NCBI GenBank assembly: GCA_963668495.1
Contig: OY764545.1
Location: forward strand, 1,922,001 to 1,986,000
DNA: 64,000 bases
Direction of reading: 5' to 3'
Source of the DNA: Oleispirillum sp963668495
GTDB lineage: Bacteria; Pseudomonadota; Alphaproteobacteria; Rhodospirillales; Rhodospirillaceae
Part shown: positions 51,353 through 59,047 of the stretch, piece after piece
Numbering within the stretch: position 1 is the stretch's first letter
How the letters are laid out: each line of letters opens with the position of its first letter
Notes under the pieces: model-generated
The model's database searches: none
What the model saw: only the letters and a program-made list of their open reading frames with translations
What the model was told of the DNA's origin: nothing
Position numbers and translations under genes: made by a program

Positions 51353-51385
51353 CGCAATAATATGAAATACATTAGCATTATTGCG
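51353..51385. repeat. 9-bp inverted repeat between cheW and the EAL gene
   Basis: CGCAATAAT (51353-51361) and ATTATTGCG (51377-51385) are perfect arms with a 15-base spacer, adjacent to the long stem after cheW. It could be an operator for the EAL gene or a second 3' stem-loop. Confidence 0.5.
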
Positions 51386-51388
51386 CCG

Positions 51389-51426
51389 AACGTGAAAGGC
51401 GTACCCGCTGGTACGCCTTTCACGTT
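51389..51426 (-). terminator. 17-bp perfect stem-loop after cheW
   Basis: AACGTGAAAGGCGTACC pairs perfectly with GGTACGCCTTTCACGTT around a 4-base loop, 26 bases beyond the cheW stop. It lacks a T-run, so it may act as a weak terminator or an mRNA stabiliser. Confidence 0.65.
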
Positions 51427-51452
51427 CAAGAATTTACAATTCAAAGACACAC

Positions 51453-51938
51453 TTATGAGGACGTGAAGCTCAACAACGCATCAATGTCCAGTAGAATCAG
51501 AAGTTCTTCATCAAGTTGGATCACGCCGGAGGAAATGCTACGCCACCGAGGATCAAGTGTCGTGGGGTTTTTCTCGATTCTTTTCATTGGCATGCTGATA
51601 ACAGCCCCGACAGAGTCGACCTTCAGGCTGTAGAGTTCTGCTCCTTGTTCAACAGTAACGCACATGGGAGTGGCATCTTTTGACTGTTGTTGAAGGTTCA
51701 GACATTGCCGGACGTCAACGACGGTCACGATACGTCCGCGCAAGTTAATGGCACCTGCAATTTCGTTGGGAGCCAACGGAATATGTGCAATGTTTTCCGG
51801 TATCAGAATGTCCTGCACGCGCTCAACGGGAATGCCAAACAATTGTTTGGCCACGTAAATGGTCACAAAGACCTGTTCGTCGGATTGCGGGGCAGTGACA
51901 CTGTTATGTGCCGAGGTTGTCGTTGTAAGTTGATTCAT
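51453..51938 (-). CDS. cheW: CheW-domain coupling protein
   Basis: A 161-residue protein with one CheW domain (about 23-155): VFVTIYVAKQLFGIPVERVQDIL, NEIAGAINLRGRIVTVVDVRQCL, VEQGAELYSLKVDSVGAVI and a C-terminal LLILLDIDALL. CheW bridges receptors to CheA. Here it stands alone, with no cheA, cheY or cheR in the window, but near an atypical HAMP receptor-like protein and an EAL protein. The first 20 residues are Thr/Gln-rich and disordered. An inverted repeat (CGGTATT/AATACCG at 51974-51990) lies in its upstream region. Confidence 0.9.
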   Translation of the reverse strand: MNQLTTTTSAHNSVTAPQSDEQVFVTIYVAKQLFGIPVERVQDILIPENIAHIPLAPNEIAGAINLRGRIVTVVDVRQCLNLQQQSKDATPMCVTVEQGAELYSLKVDSVGAVISMPMKRIEKNPTTLDPRWRSISSGVIQLDEELLILLDIDALLSFTSS

Positions 51939-52154
51939 CGGACAGGACCACCCTTCACTATAGGAGCCATTTTGACGGTATTACCGCAATACCGCTTATC
52001 TTCCTGATACTTATAATGTCCCAATTTTAAATGGTTATTGTCAACCGCAAACGCAAGAATTGTCCCGGAAACTTATAGTGCCGGAAACTATAATGTAAGG
52101 GAGGTAACGAGGAGGGGCCACGCGGTCGAGACACATGGAACCCTGACTAAACAC

Positions 52155-52195
52155 ATCATGAGAAACAAGGGAGGAGGGAGGAGGTCTCACGAAAT
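52155..52195 (-). ncRNA. Candidate CCUCCUCCC-motif small RNA element
   Basis: On the minus strand CCTCCTCCCTCCTCCC occupies 52169-52184, flanked by TGAGA and TCTCA that can pair to present it in a loop. A second, weaker C-rich stretch (CCCCTCCTCGTTACCTCCC) lies about 55 bases further along. Alphaproteobacterial cuckoo/CcsR-type small RNAs carry CCUCCUCCC in hairpin loops. Transcript ends, promoter and terminator could not be found, so the extent is uncertain. The same bases read on the plus strand would be a strong ribosome site. Confidence 0.35.
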
Positions 52196-52277
52196 GTGCA
52201 TAGTCACCTGTTTAAGGCTCCTACGCATACCTAAATCTGCCCTTAAAACTGACAATTGTCAAGTTTCCGGCAAGTAA
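52194..52277 (+). CDS. Possible 27-residue small protein
   Basis: ATG 52194 lies 9 bases after AGGAGG (52179-52184). The frame encodes MCIVTCLRLLRIPKSALKTD and 7 further residues, ending at TAA 52275-52277. The peptide is basic with three cysteines. There is no homology support. It competes with the interpretation of this segment as a minus-strand small RNA. Confidence 0.2.
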   Translation: MCIVTCLRLLRIPKSALKTDNCQVSGK

Positions 52278-52319
52278 AATCCAAGTCTATATATATTGGC
52301 TGGTCTCTGCCCACTGCTT

Positions 52320-53183
52320 TTAAATTAATGGTGGCAAATAAGGCGGCGGAGCCGGACGATAGGAAATGTCGTAAGTATCGTGACCGGATTTGATTAATTC
52401 CTTCAGTTGGGAATTGCGCAGCTGAATTGCCTCGACATGATCAAGGGAAATCGGCATAGCGGATTTGGGCAGTTCACCACTAAGAACCTTTTCCACGCGG
52501 GAGACGATGGCATACAGGTTTTGCATTTCGAAAATATCTGCAGCCATATGTATAGCAGCGGATACCCGTATGCGTTTGCCGGGTGGGTTCTGGATTTTGA
52601 ATGAAAAACCAGCATTTTTGCCGGGGCGTCTGTCAATTAATGCACAACGAATGCCGTCGCTCATAATGTTCAAAATAATGGCGGCAGTGCTGTCATGACG
52701 GAGCCTGATGGAACGTCTGTCAGTGATCTCCGTTGCCATCTTTTTTAGGAAAATTTCGTCGATCTCATTACCCTTAGCTTTAGCTTCGAGCATGTCAATG
52801 GCGGGGTCAATTTCTGATAGGGCAGCAAGTCTTTCACCGTTGGCGTACACGCTGAACCAACGGTTGGGGTTGAATTTTGTATCATAGTCAGATGATGCAT
52901 CCGCAAACAATTGATCCCAATTTGTGTTTACGCCGGAATTAAGTGCGGTTGGGTTGCCTCTTACCAGATCATAGATCAGGCCACACAGTCGTAATGTGCT
53001 TGGTACATTGTGCCCGCGCACCACAAGCTTGGTTGGTTTATCACTGTGCCCCAGTGCCCATGTGACACGGTTGGAGCAAATTTTCAGCCGAGCATACTCT
53101 TCAAGATCAGGGCCGGGATGTGCCCCATCAAAGAACAGGGACTTTTCACGATAAAGAGTCAGAATGCCAACCGTAAAAGCCAT
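52320..53183 (-). CDS. Hypothetical protein
   Basis: A 287-residue protein I do not recognise. No signal peptide or membrane segment. The N-terminal region is mixed alpha/beta (MAFTVGILTLYREKSLFF); a middle part includes TDRRSIRLRHDSTAAIILNI, which superficially resembles the start of a PilZ domain, but the DxSxxG motif is missing. The C-terminus is proline-rich (PAPPPYLPPL). It ends at TAA 52320 with a 381-base gap before cheW. It may belong with the nearby signalling genes, but nothing proves that. Confidence 0.65.
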   Translation of the reverse strand: MAFTVGILTLYREKSLFFDGAHPGPDLEEYARLKICSNRVTWALGHSDKPTKLVVRGHNVPSTLRLCGLIYDLVRGNPTALNSGVNTNWDQLFADASSDYDTKFNPNRWFSVYANGERLAALSEIDPAIDMLEAKAKGNEIDEIFLKKMATEITDRRSIRLRHDSTAAIILNIMSDGIRCALIDRRPGKNAGFSFKIQNPPGKRIRVSAAIHMAADIFEMQNLYAIVSRVEKVLSGELPKSAMPISLDHVEAIQLRNSQLKELIKSGHDTYDISYRPAPPPYLPPLI

Positions 53184-53303
53184 ATTGTATGCAACCCTTT
53201 TGGACGTTTGGTTCCAGCGAGAAAAAATGCCCCCGCATCACGCCATAAAAGTATAGCTAATGAAGCGGGGGAGGGACGAGATAAAAAACTTCAGATTGAG
53301 TAA

Positions 53304-55718
53304 TTACAATTTGAAGACAAGTGTCGAGCCGGGAGCAAGTTTCCGAGCCTCGCCGCGAACGCAGATGGTTACGGGTTCGGACCATGACGATTCTGCATTG
53401 ATGCAGATTCGGTCCTGATTAAGGTCAATTGACAACCAATTGCCGAGGAAACGCAACTTGCAGCGAAGTTGTTTGATCTTATGCTGATAGACTGGGTCCA
53501 GATTCAGGATGCCATCACAGATGGATGCACCAATAAAGCCGCGCTGGAACAGGTCAGCGGTTGAGGACATAAGACCAAGGTGGAGGCCTTCCCGCGTCGT
53601 GCCACCGATAATATCATCAAGGTCGCCACGAAGCGCAGTTTGCAGCATATCCCATGCCCTCGGGTCATTATTGCGGATTTTAATCCATGTATGAACCAAA
53701 TGGCTGACGGTTGTGCCGTGGGTTGTGCGCTCCAGATAGTAATCCAGAGTTTTGCGATAGTGTTCATCCTCAAAATCATAACCAAGACGGAAGAACAGTG
53801 CAGACAATTCCTCGGCGGAGAACAGGAACAGCAGCATTAGGACATCGGCTTGCTTACAGACCTTATAGTTATTTGCGTCGTCGCCTTCTTCCTCAAGGAT
53901 TTTCTCAAGACGATAAATCTTGCCGTATTTGGCGCGATAGGCATCAAGGTCAAGGTCTTTCAGGGTTTCAAAGCCCTCAAACTGACTGATGATACCGTTT
54001 TCAAAGAATGGAACCGACATTTTAACGCTCATGTCAGCCCAGGTGTCCAGTTCCTCCTGATCGATGCCGAGTTTGTGCATCAATTCACGGAGGTAAATGT
54101 CGTCAATGACATCAAGAGCAGTCAGTGCCGTGTCCATAAGCCATGCAACCATGACATTGGTATAGGCGTTGTTCTTGACACCTGTATGTGGTTTGTCCGG
54201 CGGGAACCCGTGATGGAAGGTATTCGGGCCAATTACGGCGTCAATGTCGTATCGATCTTCCGTCGGGTTATAGGTCGCCATGGATGCAAAGAAACGCGCA
54301 ACCAGTGCGATGATTTCAGCCCCGCGTAACCCCATCCAACGTCGATCACCGCTGGAGGTAAAGTACTGCCAGACGTTCCATGCAACCGCAATGCTGCTGT
54401 GATATTGCATGTGGGACACGCCGGGTGTCCAAGTTTTGGTTTTGGCGTTGTAGTGTTCAGTAGGAGCTTCTTCCCGCCCATCACTGCCGCTTTGCCACGG
54501 GAACAGGGCACCACGGAAACCAGCTAACTGTGCATTCAGGCGGGCACGTCCGAGGCGTAGGTAACGATAATCCAGCAACGCCTTGGTGATATTCGGCATG
54601 CGGAAGGCCAAGAATGGCTGGGTGAACAGTTCCGCCCAACCAATGTGCCCGCGATAGGATTCGCCGGTCCAGCCACGCGACGGCAGCCCAACATCCAGAT
54701 CAAGCGTCTGATTGGATGTGGTTTGCAGCAGATGATAGATATGGAGGTGAAGAATGCTTTGTTCTTCGTGCAGGGATGGGTGCAAGGTAATGTCACAGCG
54801 ATCCCACTGATTATTCCATGCACGTTCATGGGTAATTTGCAACGCAGCCATGTCGCGGCAACGGTCAACGGCTTCGCGTGCTGCCAGTCCCGGTTCTGAG
54901 ATCGCCTTGTCACGGGATGTGTACAGCGTGCAGATTTTCTCAACACGTAAAGGCTCGCCCTTAACGATATCGGTTTTAAACAGGGAACAGACATAGCCCG
55001 GTTTGGTTTCAACCTCGTGCGGGATGTCCAATTGCATTGTGCCACAGAACAGGCGAGTCCGTGCAGCCATACCAATGCGTAGGCGACTCTGTGATGCACG
55101 CGTGATCAGATAGATCATCTTATCGTTACACAGGTCCCCTATGAATTCGCCGTTTTCCACAAATTCAAGGTGCTGGGAAGCAAGGTGGGCATAGCGGGCA
55201 ACGCCCCTGTTCTCAATCCGGCCTTCCAAAGCAGAGCAAAATTCAATTGTACCGGACCAGTTTTGTGCCGTGACGATCATTTCCTGTGCGGCATGATGAG
55301 GCCAGCCCATATGGACAAAACGCCGCATAGCCAATGTGGTTTCATTGTTTCCGTCGTGACGGAAACGAATATCGTGATGCAGAATGCCGTGCCTAAGATC
55401 CAGTCGTTGTTGGAAGCTGAGGACTTCCACATCATCCAGATTAAACCACTCGCCGCCATTGATACGGAAAGTGAGGCAAAGCCAATTGGGGAAATTCACA
55501 AGGTCTTCTTTTTCCACCGTGTGATTTTCATCAACCTTGGTGGTAAGCCGATTGTATCCGCCGGCAACATAGGTGCCGGGATAGTGATTGTCATCAGCGG
55601 CTACCCAAGGGAAAGCTCCACGCGTGCAGAAGTACCCATTGCCTGTTGTGCAAAGGGACTCTCGCAAGCCTTGTTGGGTGGGATCGTAATGATCATAGAC
55701 AAGGCTCCAGTCACTCAT
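53304..55718 (-). CDS. GH65-family protein with altered catalytic residues
   Basis: An 804-residue protein starting at ATG 55718 (GGGAGA upstream). It has the GH65 (disaccharide phosphorylase) plan: beta-sandwich N-domain (GNGYFCTRGAF), linker, (alpha/alpha)6 barrel, and small C-domain. Family landmarks: GLPSRGWTGESYRGH, FPWQSGSDGREEAP, NNAYTNVMVAWL, KQADVLMLLFLF, HGTTVSHLVHTW, and EGLHLGLMSSTADLFQRGF. Two expected acidic positions differ: FWDELF reads GWAELF (Ala362), and the general-acid motif DEFHE/NEYHE reads NTFHH (Thr500). The phosphate-loop HGTTVS is kept. It may be a non-catalytic sugar binder or have displaced chemistry. No beta-phosphoglucomutase gene, the common partner, is adjacent. 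Confidence 0.85.
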   Translation of the reverse strand: MSDWSLVYDHYDPTQQGLRESLCTTGNGYFCTRGAFPWVAADDNHYPGTYVAGGYNRLTTKVDENHTVEKEDLVNFPNWLCLTFRINGGEWFNLDDVEVLSFQQRLDLRHGILHHDIRFRHDGNNETTLAMRRFVHMGWPHHAAQEMIVTAQNWSGTIEFCSALEGRIENRGVARYAHLASQHLEFVENGEFIGDLCNDKMIYLITRASQSRLRIGMAARTRLFCGTMQLDIPHEVETKPGYVCSLFKTDIVKGEPLRVEKICTLYTSRDKAISEPGLAAREAVDRCRDMAALQITHERAWNNQWDRCDITLHPSLHEEQSILHLHIYHLLQTTSNQTLDLDVGLPSRGWTGESYRGHIGWAELFTQPFLAFRMPNITKALLDYRYLRLGRARLNAQLAGFRGALFPWQSGSDGREEAPTEHYNAKTKTWTPGVSHMQYHSSIAVAWNVWQYFTSSGDRRWMGLRGAEIIALVARFFASMATYNPTEDRYDIDAVIGPNTFHHGFPPDKPHTGVKNNAYTNVMVAWLMDTALTALDVIDDIYLRELMHKLGIDQEELDTWADMSVKMSVPFFENGIISQFEGFETLKDLDLDAYRAKYGKIYRLEKILEEEGDDANNYKVCKQADVLMLLFLFSAEELSALFFRLGYDFEDEHYRKTLDYYLERTTHGTTVSHLVHTWIKIRNNDPRAWDMLQTALRGDLDDIIGGTTREGLHLGLMSSTADLFQRGFIGASICDGILNLDPVYQHKIKQLRCKLRFLGNWLSIDLNQDRICINAESSWSEPVTICVRGEARKLAPGSTLVFKL

Positions 55719-55840
55719 AGTCGTCTCCCGCATGCTATCTCTACAACTGAGAACAGATTACTCTTTATGACGAGAGTTTCCACCTTTCTGAATGATTTTT
55801 TGTAAAAAAATAGGCGGATAGCGGCAAAAACCTAAAGGTT

Positions 55841-56590
55841 TTAGCCATCGTTGCGGGCTGCTTTGCGTGCCATATATTCCGCAAGCTTACGTTTCCGCCA
55901 AGCTGCGGCGTCTGCTTTGGCCTTTGCGCGTTCTGCCTGAATCAGCTCCGGCGTTTTCCGATTATGGCTTTGGGAACTTAATGCTCTGTGGGCGGGTTGC
56001 ATTGCGGCGTAACTTGTCGTCCTAAGGTCGGATTTGTTTTGAGTTACCCGTTGTTCATAGGCGTGACCGCGACTAAGGTCGGCAGAATGGTAACGGCGCA
56101 CGGCCTCGCGCCATGATCCCCATTGGCTTTTCAGATCGGTCAAAAATTTGGCGGCGTATTGCACGTTTGTTTTGGGGTCAAATGCATCGGACAGGGAGGC
56201 AAACGCATCCGGGTGATACCTTAAGTTAATTTGCATACACCCGACATCAATGTTGCTCACACCTGCATTTTTCAATTTGCGGACATGTGCAATGGCAGCA
56301 TTTTTGTTCTGGAAATATTCGCCTTTGCCGCCAGAAGTAACGGTCCAAGGCCACGCAACTTTGGTCTTAAGGGACTTATCCCAACGCCCGCTTTCCGTAA
56401 GGGCAATGCTGCCCAACAAATACTGTGGCAGGCTATATTGTCGTGCGACTTGTTTGGTCGTGTTCAGGCAGATCCCTTGATCTGCATATGCGGATGATGT
56501 GAATAGGAGCCCACACAAAACCGAGAGCACAAAGCCAATGGTGGCAGTTGTGTCCTTTAGAATATAGCGGTTGTGTTTTTCTAATGTCAT
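55841..56590 (-). CDS. Lytic transglycosylase (SLT domain), secreted
   Basis: A 249-residue protein from ATG 56590; a start five codons upstream is possible. Signal peptide to about SAYA-DQ. The SLT domain carries the catalytic Glu in GSIALTESGRWD, VGCMQINLRYHPDAF, DPKTNVQYAAKFLTDL and the REAVRRYHS segment. It cleaves peptidoglycan with anhydromuramic acid formation. The C-terminal 60 residues are basic and Ala/Lys-rich. It lies between the GH65 gene and hemA. Confidence 0.9.
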   Translation of the reverse strand: MTLEKHNRYILKDTTATIGFVLSVLCGLLFTSSAYADQGICLNTTKQVARQYSLPQYLLGSIALTESGRWDKSLKTKVAWPWTVTSGGKGEYFQNKNAAIAHVRKLKNAGVSNIDVGCMQINLRYHPDAFASLSDAFDPKTNVQYAAKFLTDLKSQWGSWREAVRRYHSADLSRGHAYEQRVTQNKSDLRTTSYAAMQPAHRALSSQSHNRKTPELIQAERAKAKADAAAWRKRKLAEYMARKAARNDG

Positions 56591-56697
56591 AGAGGCGACC
56601 TTCAATGTTTGCGTCTCTACTGTTCAATCAACAACGAATAGGCTGTGGCGACTGCTCGTTCATCGCTTCCGTGGCACACACGCATTCCATAAAAATA

Positions 56698-56728
56698 GCG
56701 CGTAGACCTTAATAAAGAGTCTACGCGC
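56698..56728 (-). terminator. Intrinsic terminator after hemA
   Basis: A perfect 10-bp stem (GCGCGTAGAC/GTCTACGCGC, 11-base loop) followed on the minus strand by TATTTTTA, 35 bases beyond the hemA stop. Confidence 0.92.
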
Positions 56729-56763
56729 CTGCCATTGTCATATAACCGCTGGGCGGATTCTGA

Positions 56764-57975
56764 TTATGCGGATTTTTTCAGATTAAGTTTACCCCATACA
56801 ACGTGCAGAGCATCCACCAGAGCATCCATCTGTGCATCCGTATGAAGGGGGGTCGGCGTAATGCGCAGGCGTTCACTGCCGCGCGGTACGGTCGGGTAGT
56901 TGATGGGTTGGATATAGATACCATGATCTTCCAACAGCATGTCACTTGCCATTTTGCAGCGGGTCGCGTCACCGACAAGAACGGGGACAATATGGCTGTT
57001 CGTAACAATCACAGGAAGGTGAGCAGCTTTCAATTTTTGGCGAAGAGTTTCTGCGCGTTCCTGATGGCGGTCACGGATTTCCTGATGTGCCTTCAGGTAC
57101 TGAATGCTGGCCCGGCAACCTGCGGCAACCGTCGGCGGCATGGCGGAGGAGAAAATGAACCCTTGGCCGAAGGAACGAATGAAATCAATGGCAGCTTTCG
57201 AGCCAGAAATATACCCGCCGTGAACACCAATTGCTTTTGCCAGTGTGCCTTGAATGAACGTAATACGGTGGGCCTGTTTGTCACGTTCGGAAACGCCACC
57301 ACCACGGGGGCCATACATGCCGACTGCATGAACTTCATCAAGGAAGGTCATGGCATTGTACTTGTCTGCCAAATCGCAGATCGCCTCAATTGGGGCAATA
57401 TCACCATCCATGGAGTACACGGATTCAAACGCAATTAATTTTGGTGCGTTAATCGGGGCAGCAGCCAGCAATTCTTCCAGATGTGCCACATCGTTATGAC
57501 GGAAGACAAAGCGGGAGGAACGTGAATGGCGAATGCCTTCAATCATAGAGTTGTGGTTTTGGGAATCTGAAAAAATGATGCAGCCGGGAATCGTTGCCCC
57601 CAGAGTCATCAAAGTCGTCATATTCGCGGTGTAACCACTGGTGAACAAAAGGGAAGCTTCCGTGCCGTGCAGATCGGACAGCTCTTGTTCAAGCAGGACG
57701 TGGTAACGGTTGGTGCCGGAAATGTTCCGGGTGCCGCCTGCGCCTGCGCCGCATTGATCGATGGCTTCGTGCATGGCTTTCAGGACGTCTGGGTGTTGCC
57801 CCATACACAGGTAATCGTTGCTGCACCAGACCACGATATTCCGGGTACCGTCCGGTGTAAATTGCTCGGCTTCAGGGTAGTGATTCGCTCGACGCATGAT
57901 CTCTGTGAAGATGCGATAGCGGCCTTCAGCTTTTAAGCCAGAGATCTGGTCTTGGAAGAACTTTTCATAGTTCAT
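56764..57975 (-). CDS. hemA: 5-aminolevulinate synthase (Shemin pathway)
   Basis: A 403-residue PLP enzyme making 5-aminolevulinate from glycine and succinyl-CoA, the first step of heme synthesis in alphaproteobacteria. The start ATG 57975 (MNYEKFFQDQI) has GGGG upstream; the longer frame adds 24 residues without family support. Visible: VVWCSNDYLCMGQHP, GAGGTRNISGTN, LFTSGYTANMTTLM, DEVHAVGMYGPRGGG and the PLP lysine in IQGTLAKAIGVHGGY. The C4 type of enzyme (not GtrA/HemL) supports an alphaproteobacterial host. Confidence 0.96.
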   Translation of the reverse strand: MNYEKFFQDQISGLKAEGRYRIFTEIMRRANHYPEAEQFTPDGTRNIVVWCSNDYLCMGQHPDVLKAMHEAIDQCGAGAGGTRNISGTNRYHVLLEQELSDLHGTEASLLFTSGYTANMTTLMTLGATIPGCIIFSDSQNHNSMIEGIRHSRSSRFVFRHNDVAHLEELLAAAPINAPKLIAFESVYSMDGDIAPIEAICDLADKYNAMTFLDEVHAVGMYGPRGGGVSERDKQAHRITFIQGTLAKAIGVHGGYISGSKAAIDFIRSFGQGFIFSSAMPPTVAAGCRASIQYLKAHQEIRDRHQERAETLRQKLKAAHLPVIVTNSHIVPVLVGDATRCKMASDMLLEDHGIYIQPINYPTVPRGSERLRITPTPLHTDAQMDALVDALHVVWGKLNLKKSA

Positions 57976-58176
57976 GGTGTGCACGTCCCCTTCGGCAATA
58001 CGCACAGATTTAGAATGGTTGGTGTTGTGCGTCTTAGCCACGCCCATTTACGTTGAACCGACAATGAGCCAAAAATTTCTGTGTTCCCACTCTAGGTGGT
58101 GGGGTATACCGCACAGAATAGCATTGAGCTAGGGGAAAAGCCAATTATGACAAGAAAACTTAAGCAATTGGTACAC

Positions 58177-58229
58177 TGTAACACTTAAAATGAAATAATG
58201 TAACCTAAAAATTCATGAGTAAATGTAAC
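58177..58229. repeat. Three spaced TGTAAC direct repeats upstream of hemA
   Basis: TGTAAC begins at 58177, 58199 and 58224, near two helical turns apart, about 200-255 bases upstream of the hemA start. This could be a regulator-binding array; I recognise no matching known site. Confidence 0.35.
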
Positions 58230-58286
58230 ATCATAGCGTCATCGCCTTGTTTTTAGTTGATAAATGATAATTATTAGCAAAAAGAA

Positions 58287-58312
58287 AAGGCAGCATTTTA
58301 CGATGCTGCCTT
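58287..58312 (-). terminator. Intrinsic terminator after the cold-shock gene
   Basis: A 10-bp stem (AAGGCAGCAT/ATGCTGCCTT, 6-base loop) followed on the minus strand by TTTCTTTTTG, about 38 bases beyond the gene stop. Confidence 0.9.
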
Positions 58313-58349
58313 ATCCGATTCCCATAGGGAGTCGAAATTGAAAATCAAT

Positions 58350-58778
58350 CTAAAGCGGAATAACATCCACAGCCTGAAGCCCTTTTGGGCCCTGCGCCAT
58401 CACCAGACGCACACGCTGTCCTTGCTCCAGTTCATTCATGCCATGTTGTTGTAGGGTACGGGCATGAACGAATACATCAGGGCCACCATTATCGGGGACA
58501 ACAAAACCAAATCCTTTTGTCGAGTTAAAGAATTTGACAGTCCCTTCTGCTTCGCTGCCTTGCGTGTCTGCCTCAGCATTGCGAACGGCTGTCACTGTTT
58601 TAACCTGCAGGCCACGAGGGCCGTCTTCAATCTCGCAATCAATTTCTGCGCCTTGGGGCAGATTGCGAAAACCTAGTGGTTCAATAGTTGAAATATGCAG
58701 AAATGCATCCGGTGCGCCATCGCTCTGTGTAACAAATCCAAACCCTTTGGATGGATTAAACCATTTGACTGTTGCCAT
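58350..58778 (-). CDS. Double cold-shock-domain protein
   Basis: A 142-residue protein with two cold-shock domains. The start ATG 58778 (MATVKWFNPSKGFGFV) has GAGG 8 bases before it. Domain 1 (about 1-65): VKWFNPSKGFGFV and DAFLHIS; domain 2 (about 74-140): VKFFNSTKGFGFV and DVFVHARTL. RNP1 (KGFGFV) is intact in both; RNP2 is FLHIS and FVHAR. It probably binds single-stranded RNA or DNA and modulates translation or antitermination. The 5' region of 269 bases upstream could be a structured, temperature-responsive leader, as in cspA. Such tandem proteins are typical of alphaproteobacteria. Confidence 0.93.
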   Translation of the reverse strand: MATVKWFNPSKGFGFVTQSDGAPDAFLHISTIEPLGFRNLPQGAEIDCEIEDGPRGLQVKTVTAVRNAEADTQGSEAEGTVKFFNSTKGFGFVVPDNGGPDVFVHARTLQQHGMNELEQGQRVRLVMAQGPKGLQAVDVIPL

Positions 58779-59047
58779 AACCATTACCTCAAGCCTCACT
58801 CTTAAAATACCGCCGTCATGCCTCACATATGACGAATGCCAAAATCACAGCATTCATTTACAGGGACACAATCTATGTTCGGCGTGCTGAGTCGATCTGA
58901 GTGTTGTGTTCAGCCAGCCGTACCCTTAAATCAGTATGCCCTCAACTTGTTGTCGCGTTAAGGTTAATTTGGTCTGGAGTTGGCAGAAATTGCGTTTTTT
59001 TCCGAAAAAAATACATTTTTATGTCAGAAAAATTGATTTTCCCCACT

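Larger units (their letters stand above)
51939..52319. other. 381-base intergenic region with repeats and GA-rich tracts
   Basis: Between two minus-strand genes. It contains two direct copies of CCGGAAACT (52065 and 52081, period 16) and an inverted copy (AAGTTTCCGG, 52261-52270), two GA-rich tracts on the plus strand (52097-52117 and 52167-52184), and an inverted repeat near the cheW start (51974-51990). On the plus strand a 27-codon frame starts at ATG 52194 behind AGGAGG, and the minus strand carries C-rich anti-Shine-Dalgarno-like sequence. The cheW promoter must lie here. Confidence 0.5.
57976..58349. other. 374-base region between hemA and the cold-shock gene
   Basis: It contains the hemA promoter region, three direct TGTAAC copies (58177, 58199, 58224) with spacings of 22 and 25 bases, and the terminator of the cold-shock gene (58287-58312). 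No further gene is supported. Confidence 0.5.

Noticed and set aside
52403..53183. PilZ domain in the hypothetical protein
   Set aside because: A TDRRSIRLR stretch looks suggestive, but the second motif (D/NxSxxG) is missing.
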